64,000 nt of DNA from Furcasterigmium furcatum (taxonomy: Eukaryota > Ascomycota > Sordariomycetes > Glomerellales > Plectosphaerellaceae): positions 7,376,641-7,440,640 of the forward strand of contig BCIA01000001.1 of assembly GCA_001599815.1 (NCBI GenBank). The letters run 5' to 3'. Shown here piece by piece: positions 22,028 through 33,416 of this stretch (positions within the stretch are counted from its first letter, which is position 1; each line of letters begins with the position of its first letter). The translations under genes were made by a program, and so were the position numbers. The notes beneath the pieces are model-generated. The model was not told the origin of the DNA and did not search any database. It saw only the letters and a program-made list of their open reading frames with translations.

Positions 22028-22463
22028 GCGGGAGACACTTGACCGTGCCATGGCCTGCCACAGCGGCTTCAACGCTCCGCTATATCATCCAAAATCTGAC
22101 TTTCCTTCTTTTCTGGGCATGGGAGTTTTCATTTCATGGCTTCGATACCTGCTGCAATAGATGCATGGCCTTTCACTGCATCACGGCCACCATTAGTGGC
22201 GAAGAGACCCCCTTACTCGAGGATCAATACAGCGCAGAGACAACGATGCAGCACACCGCGACGAGAGTACTAGGTACTTGATGATGTGACCACGACGTGT
22301 TCATATTCTGAGTGTTGACTCCAACAACTGACCGCTCCATCTGGCCATGTACTCTCACGGAGCTGAGCAGTGGCACAACCTCGACTACACAGGAATATGT
22401 TGTGTGCTATTCTTCCCGATGCCCAGATGGAGCCATGATCATGGAAATTCGCCGCTCCACATC
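22028..22463. other. Convergent intergenic region
   Basis: Short stretch between the 3' ends of the multicopper oxidase and the AA9 gene. No coding signal was seen. Confidence 0.5.
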
Positions 22464-23561
22464 TCAAGGCAGGCACTGACCTATCGGGGATTGTTAGAAT
22501 GTTGTCCGATGAAGGTTCTGAGGCTGAAATACGTACTGTACCACTGGTTGGAGGCAACGCAGGTGCCTGAAGCACAGGTCGTCGGGCCCGTGTAACCGCT
22601 GCCACCGCACTGGCCGTACAGAGGAACCGAGCCGCCGGAAGGAGGTCCGGTCGTGGGGGCAGGGCCGGGGGCGGTCGTCGTAGGAGGAGCGGGCGGCTGG
22701 GGGTTTCCGGAGCAAGTGATGGGTCTCGGGCCCGGGATGGAGTAAGGTCGGCCGCCGTTGGTGGGCTGGCCCCTGTTGTCGTAGATGCTGACGAGGATCC
22801 CGGGGTCTGTGGCCGAGTAGGCGCCGGGGAAGTTGATGGTCGAGCCGGCGCCGGTGGTCGTGCCGGATCCGGTGACGCGGATTCTGTGATGTTGTTAGCT
22901 GACAGGGGACCTTCGTTGAGAGTCGTGGCGGGCTTACTGAGCACATCCGACGTAGAACTGAGCCTCGCCGCGGATGCTGGCGCTATGGAGACCAAGAAGC
23001 TCCACGCGGAGCAGATAGTCGCCGGGAGCGATGCAGGTTGGGAAGTCGAAGTAGTGCCAGCCGTTGCCTTGGATCATGCGGTCAACGGCCCATGTCGTGC
23101 CGCTCAACCCATCTTCGGCTACTTTGAACCAGCTGAGACCGGAGGTTCCGGAGCTGGCAGCGTTGTCGACCTTTGCCAGCCAGTAGCTGATGGGACCTGC
23201 GGACGCCGGAAAGTTAGCCAAAGAACGTTGCTCTAGGTGGCCGTGCTGTATGACCTTTGTGACTCGCCGCGATGGGGTGGTCAGGATCGTTGGAGCCCTG
23301 AGGTCCTCCGATGATATGACCCCACCAAGCACCGATACGGGCACCCGGAGCAATGGTGTGAACGTTGTTGTCCTTGTGCTGGATGTTCTTGTTGCAGGCC
23401 AGCTCGGGGTCGTTCACGTTCTGAATGGGGTAGTTGCTGTTGGGTGCCCGGACACCCCTAAGCTGACCCTGATCAGCTCCATTGATGGAGATCTTCTGGA
23501 AGATGGCGTGTCCAGACACGGAGGCGGCAAGGGCCAAGAGGAGAGACGACGTGAGCTTCAT
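22464..23561 (-). CDS. AA9 lytic polysaccharide monooxygenase with C-terminal CBM1
   Basis: Secreted copper enzyme that cleaves cellulose or related glucans by oxidation. Four exons give 309 aa: 23255-23561, 22938-23196, 22537-22883 and 22464-22480. The signal peptide (MKLTSSLLLALAASVSG) ends directly before His18, the N-terminal His of the copper brace. The second brace His is in AWWGHIIGG (about 82) and the axial Tyr in QFYVGC. A Pro/Thr-rich linker leads to a cellulose-binding module, LYGQCGGSGYTGPTTC, ending NQWYSQCLP; the last six residues come from a 17-nt final exon. The first intron has a weak donor (GTCATA), but the joined sequence ASHKGPISYW fits the family. Confidence 0.93.
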
Positions 23562-24615
23562 TGCAGGCGTGAGGAGCAGGGGTAAGGTTCGTGGACTGAG
23601 CCTCTTCCACCTGTCTCGATCTCGTTGCCGAGCATATTCTCTTTCTTTTGTATCACGGGAGGAGACGCCTCTGCCAGCGTCAAGGCGCCGGAGAACTGGG
23701 TAGATGACCCCCTGCAGGCTGATCCGGTTCGTTCGGGTCTTGTCGATCCGTGAATTGCTTGATTGAGATGGTTGTGTGACATCGCTCTCGGAACATGGCG
23801 ATGACAAGATCTAGCCACACCCCTGCTCTTCGGTATCTGGAGCCTGCTTAAATTGCAGGATCAATTATGTTGCGTCCATATATTAGCACATTTGTCTGGA
23901 AACCAGGCTAAGGATTCGTGACCGCTGGCCTTTGGCTCCGGTGGTAGCACCGCGGCCCGGTTTCCAGATGCCGCAATGGTATAACTGGTCACGGGGCCAG
24001 GAGAGAACCAAGGTTCACAGCAATTTCCAAAATAGGACCGATCTCCTCGGAGCTGGTGTAAGCAAGTGGACTCGAAGCGTGGCGATCGTGGGGGGCTCGG
24101 AGGAGCAGTGACAGACAGCCTCTGCCCGCCACTGAGGTGGCAAGGTGGGTTGGCGGAACGCTGCCAACGAATTCTAGTACAAGGCCCGAGGAGTGCTTAA
24201 GGACTAGGTAGTTTGGGTTTAAATTCAGATAGGTGTGACAAAAAGGGGGTTGCTAGCTTTGAGAGAATTTGGAGTGGACATTGCTTAGACGTCCCCGACT
24301 GCGATCTATTTCAAGATCTGACATGCTGTCGGGGGATTCTGCCGGAGCCACTTTCGATGACCATCTTTTACGTGCAGATTTGGTCCCACGGGATTGGCTG
24401 AGCAGTACGGTAGTGACTGGTGTGTATTTGTTTCGAGATAGTACCTAAGTAAAGTAGGTTGCGGCGAGGTAATGACTGGCTGCACCTACTCTCACCCTGA
24501 TTTCCAACAAATTGTCTCTCAGGGTGCCTTGACCCGGCAAAGCTCTCCTTGCTGCCCCCTGACCTTCCAATCCAAGCCCGGCGCCATCATTCCCCCAAAG
24601 GTTGCAAGCTAGCCT
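23562..24615. other. AA9 promoter and downstream region of the small secreted protein
   Basis: No gene supported. A GGCTAA hexamer, the core of XlnR/Xyr1-type sites, occurs near 23907, about 345 bp upstream of the AA9 ATG; one copy could be chance. Confidence 0.35.
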
Positions 24616-24958
24616 TTATTCCTTGACAGGAATAGGAACGGGCAGAGGGGGGAGACCAGGAAGAGGAAGACCGGCGATGACGCAGTCCAGAGCAGCGAGA
24701 ATGACGTTCAGGGGGCTGGGAGGCTCAAGTCAGTATGGTATCGCCTGTGTTTTGATGAGGGGACTCATACCATCCCAGCAAGTCCCTGAGGACGGTCCCG
24801 GGGCGGACACCCCCGGGCACACAGGCAGTGATTCCGGTAATCTGGAGCAGGCAAGTCGGGTCAAGAGGGAGACCCGGAAGCTGGCGTTCCTGAATGGGAG
24901 CGGGAACGGCGGCAGAAAGAGCCAGGGCAGGGAGGACGAGAAGAGTGGCGAACTTCAT
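24616..24958 (-). CDS. Small secreted protein, four cysteines, hydrophobic
   Basis: Exons 24771-24958 and 24616-24715 flank a 55-nt intron (GTATGA donor, ACTGAC branch, CCCAG acceptor) and give 95 aa. A signal peptide (MKFATLLVLPALALSAAVPA) is followed by a possible Kex2-like region (ERQ) and the core CLLQITGITAC...GC...LDC, so four cysteines in the mature part. The tail is Pro/Leu-rich and ends PVPIPVKE. The spacing recalls small secreted proteins of the fungal calcium-binding (Cbp1-like) type, but four rather than six cysteines are present and I cannot assign it. A TATA box lies about 130 bp upstream. Function is unknown; it is effector-like only in form. Confidence 0.7.
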
Positions 24959-26729
24959 GATGACAAAGAGTCGGGTGGACAGTGGATGAGTTTAAGTGAA
25001 GACTTGTTGGGTGCTTGATTGACGAGGCTGCTTGATGCTGTGATGGAGAATAAGAATGAGGCAAGAAGACATGATGCTCAAGACTTTTATACTTTTCTGC
25101 CTGGGCGACTTGCACTGAGCCTGAGGCGGCCTCGAGACAGTTCTCTCAGTCTTCTTTGCTCAGTAGCAGAGGCCGAGAACGAGACTCTGGCCAAGAATGA
25201 TGGACGCATGCCAATGGTCTGGACCGTGATGCCGTCCTGTGAAAGACATGGCGCTTGTTGAAGTCCATGTGACGGTCTGTCTCATGCTGAAAGCCGAATC
25301 AGTGCCGCAGAGTCCAGCGGACGAGCAGCGGTGAGCCAAGAGCTGGCCGGAGATGTTGGCAACAACATCTGCACTAGCTGGTGATGTTCGTCAAAACCTT
25401 GGAATAGGGCACAGAAGAAAAGTCAGAACCTCCACCAGGCCAATCCCCAACCCTGCTGAGCTTGATGATCATCTACGGATGTGAGAAAGCTAAACGCCAC
25501 TTGGGCAACTGTTGAAACGGCCTCAAGTCCAGAAGACAACCACCAGAACAAGGCTGCCATAGCTCGCGAGATCCTCATATCTAATCTGAGACTGGAGGAC
25601 ATTCCTCAAACTACATAGGCTGCGCCGATGACAACATCGAGACTGGCCCAGCCAACTTGGTTCAACCTTGAAGGCTGGGTAAAGCCCACAGCCTCGCAGC
25701 CAGATTGGTCTGGACGCAGTGTCCCTGAGCAGGTTAAACGCCACAGGAGTCTACGGAATGGGAGTTGACTGCATGTCCAGGCCGTAGATGCCTCCCTTTT
25801 AGGTTCGACTTTACATGTCGGAATGTTGCCTTTGGTGTCTCGTGCTCTGACCCCTCGAGCCAGAGCCCAGTCCTGTCACACAACTTGTGGAGGCGCCACG
25901 CATACAAGAAAGTGAAATGTGACAGCTTCAGAATCCTGGATATTCCGTCAATGAACGACGGGGAACTTCCGGAACTGGTGCGAGCTTGAGCATCAGCGAC
26001 AGCGCCTGGTGACCAAATTGATCTGGCTGGCACTTCGGCGGGAAGCCCAGAGACTCCTCTACAAGTAAGTATTTTACTGAAGACGTTGACAATTTGACTA
26101 ATCAACGCTAGATTGCCGTCCTCCTCCGAGACTAGAGTCGGGTAGAAAGGGGCGTAGCGCCTGGGCTGCGGGAGGCTGCCTCCTGATGTGGCATTCAGTC
26201 ACACGGGTCTCCGCGTTTGAGGGGTTTGAAGACATCTGGCTCGGGAAACAAGAACACGGAGAGCATGCCGGTGCCTTGAGTGGCTCTTCAGTCACCACCT
26301 AGGGCTGACAGGGCCAAGCCGTTCGTGGCGTTGAGACACGGCCGCGTGCCGTGCCCTTGCAAGACAGTGTCTCACAACGGCAAGACGGACGCTGCTCGGG
26401 TGAAAGTGGGTAAACGGGGATGACCCTGGTTGTAGAATGTCAATGGTCAATCCTGGTCCGCTGTGTCAGACAGCGTAGATCTCTTCTGGAGGTGCCGTCA
26501 GGGCAGCTGTTGGTTGGTTGGGGGCCAGTATGCATGTTCTTGATGGTTCCGGAGATCACCTGCATCACGTCGGAGATGCTCGATACTACACTAAAACGTG
26601 ATGAGCACTGAGAGTTGAAAAAAAAAAAAATGTAGTATTCTGTTGGAGCCTGAACGCCGTTGACGGCGGGTGCCGGNGGGATATTTTTGCAAGGAAATGA
26701 CAGCCATTAACGCTCCATGTGTCGTCCAT
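24959..26729. other. Gene-poor stretch of 1.8 kb
   Basis: No coding sequence supported. Small frames of 60-120 codons have no motif. An A13-14 run lies near 26618-26630, and one undetermined base (N) occurs at 26677, shortly downstream of the fusion gene's stop codon. Confidence 0.45.
25084..25091 (-). promoter_or_regulatory. TATA box of the small secreted protein gene
   Basis: TATAAAAG on the minus strand, about 125-135 bp upstream of the ATG at 24958. Spacing suits a strongly regulated fungal promoter. Confidence 0.5.
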
Positions 26730-29700
26730 CTACCTCGACACTCTCTGGGGTATCTTCTCTCGCTCAACAAGCTCCGTTAATCGAAAGGCCCGTAGGCTGC
26801 TTATCGATGTTCGTGGCCCGGCCGACCTCCCGGCCAGGGAGGAGGCCCTCCCTCTTGGTTCGTACGCCTTCTCTCCCGGCGTGCCGGGTGCGTGATATGC
26901 CGCCGGCACGGAGTGATTTGTCCGGCCATTGAGGGCCTTGGCCATCATCCGTACGGAGTCGGCAGTGGCCAGACCGTGTGATTTGCTGGGAATGTCGATG
27001 GAGGACTCAGACCTGCTGGATGTCCGCCTGTTGAGGCCCAGTCCCACATCCATGCGGTCTCTGGCCGATGCAGACCGGCTGGAATCCCTGCTTCGCGGAG
27101 GGGTGGGTATGCCGGCCAAAAGTGACTGCATGTGCTGCAGTGTCTTGGAGGTCGGGTCTAGGTCCAGGTCCTGTGGCGAGGAATGGGCGCTGCTGGGCTT
27201 CCGGATCGAGTGCATGTTGGTGTTGATGAATGTTGATAGTCTCCGCGCCGCGTTCCCGTTTTCGTAAGTTTCGAAGGCGGGAGCTGCGTCTGGTCTCACG
27301 GCCGCTCTAGCCCTCCGTCGTTCGTTGAGCTGCATGCTCTCTCCGGTTCGGTGGTCGGAGGTAACCGGTAAGGCCTCCTGGACGCGGGAGAAAACGCCAC
27401 TCAGAGTTGTGGTATGCCTCGTTCCTGGAATCACAGGAGGCTGCTGCTGGATGACGGCGGTCCGGGTGAGCATGAAGAACGACCCGTCGCGTATGCGCCG
27501 GCGGACGAACATCCATCTTGTTCTGGCGGGGTTCTGCTCTGTCTCGGGCTGATAGATGGAGTGGCGGGCGAGCTTGGAGTAGAAGATCTCGAGACGCTTG
27601 GCCATGCGTTCCAGCAGGTGCAGCAAGAAAGCACACATCGACGATAGCCGCTGGGCCTCGGTGCTTGCATCGAGTTTCATGACGGTGTCGAAGGCGTTCA
27701 TCCCGTGGCAGGCTTCTTCGCGAATGTCCTCGAGCAGCTCGATGTCGAGGGTCACCGACTTGCTGGCGTAGTCCATGATGCCCTGCTGCTGGTGCCGGGC
27801 GGGCTCACTGTCGCATATGAACTGGCCAACCAGGGCAACCTCCTTCATGGTTGCGACTGCGTCGGCCGAGGTCTTCGCGCGCGAGACGGTGCCGAGGATG
27901 TCGGGAAGCTTGTTCTCGCCGCCTGTCGTAGAGGCAGCCTGCGCGGCCATGAAGGAGATCTTCAAGACAAGCTCCTGGAACTTGGCCCCGAAGAGGGCGG
28001 AGAAACCTCCCTCCAGAAGCCGAGACTGGTACTGGTAGAAGATACGAACCCCCAGCATGTTGATCAGGCCCTCCTGGAACCAGAGCTTTGGCGAATGGAT
28101 AAGGTCATCCATCTCGAACTGCTGCGCGACTAGAGTCTCGACGGAGGTCTTGAGGTACTGTGCCCAGAGGTCATACAGGTCGCCGAGGCCCTCTGAGCTG
28201 TGGAAGTTCGGCTTGGGGGTCAGCTGGCCGACGAAATACTTCGTCAGCAGACTGGCGACCTCGGGGTTGTTCGTGTGAGCAAGGTTGTCGAAGGACTTGG
28301 TGCAGTCCACGCCCGCGTTGGACTTGATGATGAGGTTTCCTCCTGGATGCATCGGGACAAAGTCCGTGACGTCGTAGACACTCCCGTGCACCGCGATCCA
28401 TATCCTGGTCCCCGGACGGTGACCCGTGTGCTGTGCGAGCTGCGCAAGCGAAAGAGTGGGAAGGTTGCAGGGGAGCGGCTTCGGCGTCATGAAGACGTCG
28501 AGCATAATTCGGCGCTCGGCGAAGGCGGTGTTGATGATGGCGTCCGTAGAGTCCATTGTGGCGGTCCGATGGTTGTAGATGGCCTTGCGGAGGCCGCTCA
28601 TGACCGAGTCGAAGACCGACACGCTTCCACAGATAAAGAGGTAGCCGCCGAGGCCGCCTTGCTTCTTGGACATGACCAGATCGCAAACAGTCGCGCCTTG
28701 CTCGGCGATGAGGGTATCAATGTACCTCGGCTCCGTCTGTCTCTCGACGAAGTCGCGCAATGTGCTGTCGTAGACTAACCCGCGGTTGTCCCTGGAGAAG
28801 GCGAGATGTACCTCCATCACGCCAGCGTTGACGTACCGGCGCAGCTCCTCCTCGTAGCAGAACTTGTCCCGGCTCTGCACTCCGAGGTAGAGGATATTCC
28901 TGCCGACGGACCGTCCTGCCCGGGACTGCCAGAAGCTCCTGAAGGGAGCGATGCCACTGCCGCCGGCAAAGAAGGCACACGGGGCGGCGCCGTCGATGGG
29001 AAGTTGAAAGGCAATCGGCCGGGAGATGCCGATCAGGAGGTCTTGCTCGGGAGACTCGAAATCATCGCTGGAGCCGACAGGCGGGTTGAGGAACCCGCTG
29101 CTGACGCCGGATCGCGTGATCTGGGAGCTGCCGGCGAATGTGTCGCACAGCTTGTACTCGGCGCGGGATATGGTGAGGTCGACGGTGCTCGGGAGCAGCT
29201 CGTCCGGGCAGTTCGAGATGGAATATGTCCGGGGGACCTCCGGTGGTACCAGGTCACAGAGCCATGGCAGATTGTCGGAAAGATCAAATGCTCGATCCCA
29301 GATCTCCACGGGGGTATCCATCACCGCAGCCTGGAGAAGGTCGCCGAGCGTACCGCGGACCGGCCACTCCTCTGTGGCCAACACCCGGATTACGGTGCTG
29401 GAAGATGCCCTGAGAAGGGTGTGGACCTTGAGGACGAGTTCCTGTGTCAGGGGCGACAGATGACCCCTTCGGAGAACGTCCATGACGGAGATGGCCGTAT
29501 CGTTCTGGGACTTTGAGTTTCGTGAGACAGCGTTGAGATGGTCTGAGAACCGGGTCCATTGGCGGTCAAGAAGCGGTTTGGCGTCGAGCAGATCATCGAG
29601 GCCCAGGGCTGCAGTGACTTTGGCGCACTCTGCCCAGCCATTGAGCGGCATGACGGCGAGGCGATCGCCTGGTTGGAATGTGACGCCGGTGTTCTCGAGG

Positions 29701-31620
29701 TCCAAAGTGACGAGCGCGATAGATCGGTTAGGGTCAGAGTCCACGAACGACCGACTGATCACTCTCGACCTGTACCGACACTCATCAAAGGTCCCTCGCA
29801 TCTGATGCGGCTCCAAGGAAAGGTCGCCGCGGTACGGCTCGAGCCTCTCCTTCATCGCGTCTGAGAACTGTCGATGGACCTCCTCCCACGGCCGGCCGCT
29901 GTCGTCGCCTCCGCCGGAGTTGCCGTTGGTCTCGGTGCGCCCGGTCTTGGAGGCCACCTCGAGGATGCCGAAGACTTTGTACCGATGGGTGCCCATGAAA
30001 CCACGCTCACCGGTGTAAGCCTCGATGATGCCATCGAGAACGCCCATGAGGCGGGGGTCCTTGGATTCCATGACGAACTCCGGCACCCGGTAGTGATATT
30101 CGACGGCCGCGATGAAGGCCCGGAGGTTGGAGGGCAGCCATGCGCGCAGGTGCAGTCCTTCTTTGCCCAGGAAGGAGTCGTACTTCTTGCGGCCGAGGAA
30201 CGCGTCCATCAGCAGGTATGGCGGGAATTGGAGCCCGGATGCCGCCGGGCAGCGCTTCGAGAGAGGAGCCGAAAACTTGCCCCAACGGACCCATTCGGTG
30301 GCTGATACGTAGTTGTCGCCGGAGTTGGGGTTCGTCGAGATGGAGTGGAAGGCGTTGGGCATCATCTCGAGGATCTCCTTGAGCCGAACCATAGATCGAA
30401 GAAGCCCTTCCACGTCGCGGTTCATGACATGCTCCTGGCACTCCGCGATCGCGTCCGGGCCGTGTTGGAATGAAGCTGTTTGCCGGTTTGATCAGCCAAG
30501 AATCCCAAAAGATGTTACCAGCTTCCGCGAGGGGAGTCTGGGCCTACCTGCGGTGTCGGCGCAGCCCTTGAGGAAGGCGATCTCTGTGCGTTCTCCGAAC
30601 ATGGGCCACCGGAGGTCGGTGTTGTCGAAGCGGCCTACATATGGGAAGGTGGATGTGGGATCTCGGATCTTGATGTTGTATGATGCCTGGTCAAAGAAGG
30701 TCAGGTGCGGGATGGCTCTGCCCATGCGGCGAGAGATTTGCCAGTAAGGAAGCCCGATGCTCAGGGGTATGTTGGTAAGTTCGGGCCCAAGATCGTTGCT
30801 CATGGGTACCTTTGGCCTGGTGGATCGAGACTGAGTGCTGACTCCGTCGTATCCGTCATTGTTCTCCTCGTATCGGTAGATCGAGCAGAGCATTCCGAGG
30901 GCGACGAGGGCAGCCCACAGAGCCCTGTCTGGAATCACGTCCTCCGTGCCCTCGACCAGAGGCAGGGACGCTACAGATTCTCGGACACGTCCTCTGCCCA
31001 CGCAGCCAGGCATCCTCTCACACAAGTCTGACCAGATTCGACCGGGGCTGTTGGCGAGCACACCAGCAGACTCGTTGGAGTCTGGTGGGCAGAAGCCGTA
31101 CTGTGAGCTCATATACCCGTCCTTCCATCCTGTTTGTGTCCCGATGGACTCGGCTCTCAGCATGACTTGGCGAGCAGGAGCTCCAAGCGCGACGGCGAGC
31201 AAGTGCCGATCATCGGCAACGAGGCTGTCGACGTCTTTGACGTGTGTGGTAATGTCAGCAGACGGAATCTTCGAGTAGAGGACCTCGTTGATGGCTTTGT
31301 GCTCCCTGCGGGTGGGTTAATGTTGTCAGAACTGGGCAGACTGCTGTCACCGGGATAAGAGTGTCCCTACCGAGCGCGGAGCCAGTCATCGATCTCGACA
31401 TTCCGAGGAATCTGTGCCTGTTAGCATAGTACTGGGTATTTCGGATCCGGTCTGGCCTGAGGCGCCGTACATCAAAAGCAGCCCGGAGGTCGCCCTGCTG
31501 TGAAAACCCGGAGAATGAGCAGCCTCTCGGGCCCTTTCGTCTGCTCTCAACAGCCTGATGGTTGCTCATGGGGCACCGCCCGCCCACAGAGCGGGTTGCA
31601 GGACATGACAACTCCGACAT
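26730..31620 (-). CDS. Haem dioxygenase-superfamily (IDO/PrnB-like) - FAD/NADPH reductase - cytochrome b5 fusion
   Basis: Four exons give 1564 aa: 31471-31620, 31371-31411, 30548-31305 and 26730-30475; all three introns (59, 65, 72 nt) have normal signals. Residues 1 to about 510 look like the indoleamine/tryptophan dioxygenase and PrnB haem superfamily: IGLPYWQISRRM, then THRYKVFGILEVASKTGRTE at about 479-498, resembling the TDO haem-His and substrate loop; His480 is the likely proximal ligand. Residues about 552-985 are a P450-reductase-type FAD/NADPH module (PGDRLAVMP, RTYSIS at 732, GGSGIAPFRSF at 821, FICGSVSVF). No FMN domain is seen. Cytochrome b5 follows at about 989-1068 with HPGG (1026-1029) and His1050. 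A helical region (about 1080-1330) and a disordered basic tail end the protein. The reductase and b5 calls are firm; the haem-domain family is less certain and the substrate is unknown. Confidence 0.85.
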
Positions 31621-31854
31621 GTTGAATACTTAAAGGGGGAAGGATTCGATCGAAGGAGCCAGCCTGGAATCGCCGTGAGAAGTGAAGTCTAATGATCAGA
31701 GCCCAAGTTGGTGAAGAGTTGGAGGCGCTAACTCGAATGATATAGGGGTAGGTGATCTGCTGCCTCCCCCTAGAGTGCAGGCGCCACAGGGACAAAAACG
31801 CTGTGAAGTTCCATCCATCGGAAACGACGAGGCCAGGGGCAGGCCGGTACCAAG

Positions 31855-31903
31855 TCGGGTCCCGTTGCCGGATGCGGTTTTCGGGTCCCGCCGTCGGGTC
31901 CCG
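31855..31903. repeat. Three copies of TCGGGTCCCG on a 13-bp spacing
   Basis: Exact copies start at 31855, 31881 and 31894, so the gaps are 26 and 13 bp. They lie 235-284 bp upstream of the fusion gene's ATG. Each contains CGG and CCG half-sites of the kind bound by Zn2Cys6 regulators, and the 10-mer is palindromic except for its outer and central positions. Confidence 0.7.
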
Positions 31904-33192
31904 CTGTCATAGCATCGTTGTACTAAGTAGGATTGCCCTGGCTCTTGGCTTGTCAGACGGCCAGAGGGCTTCAGAGGGGGGCCGAAACATGTGATGACAC
32001 TTGCAATGCAACAAGGCAGGACGAGGTTTGCGCTGCGTACGTCTCCTGTCAACAACTGTGGGTTCGCCAACCCTCGCCCAGCATTTGGGATGACACGTGC
32101 TGTCAGTGCCGCCGGCCTGTTCGATCCGCTGCTAGATCCCCAAGATCCCGCTGCTTGAGCCGCATCCTTTTGATCCTGCCGGTGCTGCCGCTGAATCCTC
32201 CTCCGCGGATCGAAGGCTGACGACGGCGATTACGGGAACGATCCGAGGCACCGAGGTCAGTCATCATTATTCCTGCCCGTCCGAAGATGTTGCCTCCCTC
32301 CGACCTTGAGACGAAAGGACGGACGATGATGGGGTGACACTTTGACATCTCGACGCTGAGGTGGTAGCTGGTGGTGGTGCTGCTGCTACAGCACACCATG
32401 TTCCGCCTGAGCTCGTGCTCAGCTTGTAACAGCCTGAGCAGGCCCCTGTTGGCAGGGTTGCAGGGCTGCAGGGGTCCGGGTGTCAATGCACTCGATCCTT
32501 GCCAGTGCTACGTAGGCCTGGAGACGCGTCGCCGCGGAGAACCACTTTTTGCCCTGTTCGGCAGGGCCTCGGCCCCCCTGAGTGGACACAAGTCGGCTCC
32601 CATTGCTTGTAAGTGCCGCCCTCGTTGGGAGAGAGAGAGAGAAAGAGATGTGAAGTGAGTGAGGGAGGCAGAGAGAGAGAATGGAGCGAGATGGCGTGAA
32701 CCGCACTTCACCTGTACTGATGATGAGGGACGAAAAAGGCACTGGAGGAGACTGGACGCCAGTACACTCAACTTCTTCCAGATCTCCTCGCAAGTTCTCT
32801 TCTCAACCATGGCATTGGAACGGTGATCAAGCAGTGCCGTCCATGGGTCCAACGACTCCCATCCAGTCCAGTCCAGTCCAGACCGTTCAGCCGTTAAGCT
32901 TCTAAGTTCTGCCGAACTCTATCCCCGCAGTTTCACTCTTTTAATCCCCCGAACAACAGGGCAATCCATGGGTGATCAGGCCATCAATTGGCGCCGCCAG
33001 GGGCTTTGGGACGCCAAGGGTTTCGTCTCCGACAGTCAAGGCATTATCAGATGGTTCCTGGAAGCTTGATTTCCGGCAGGGATTGGCTGGTTCTTCGCGC
33101 GCAAACAGTGCCTGTTGCTGCAGAAACTTCCAGTGGTTTCACTAGGAGCTCGACTGACAGCTACGGGCAATCCTAACCGTACAACGGCATTT

Positions 33193-33236
33193 CCTCCGTC
33201 GACAACACCCCCGTCCTCCGTCGACAACACCCCCGT
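33193..33236. repeat. Perfect 22-bp tandem repeat, two copies
   Basis: The unit CCTCCGTCGACAACACCCCC plus GT occurs at 33193-33214 and again at 33215-33236. It sits downstream of the transporter's stop codon. No function is evident. Confidence 0.8.
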
Positions 33237-33416
33237 CCTCAGGCGATGACCGTGCCCTCACGCCCCTGGCCGCCCAACCCTAGCCCCTCAACTCAACCCC
33301 TTTTCTTCCCCCGAACCCCATGCGAGATTTCCCGTCTCCGTAGCAGGCCATCGCAGAAGTACGTAATTTGATCATTCGATTCGATGGCCGGGAGATGTCG
33401 CATTGCCCTGGCTCAG

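Larger units (their letters stand above)
31621..33416. other. Promoter of the fusion gene and 3' region of the MFS gene
   Basis: No gene supported. It holds the TCGGGTCCCG array, a GA microsatellite at about 32629-32648, a short TCCAG repeat near 32862-32881, and a 22-bp tandem repeat near 33193. Confidence 0.5.
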
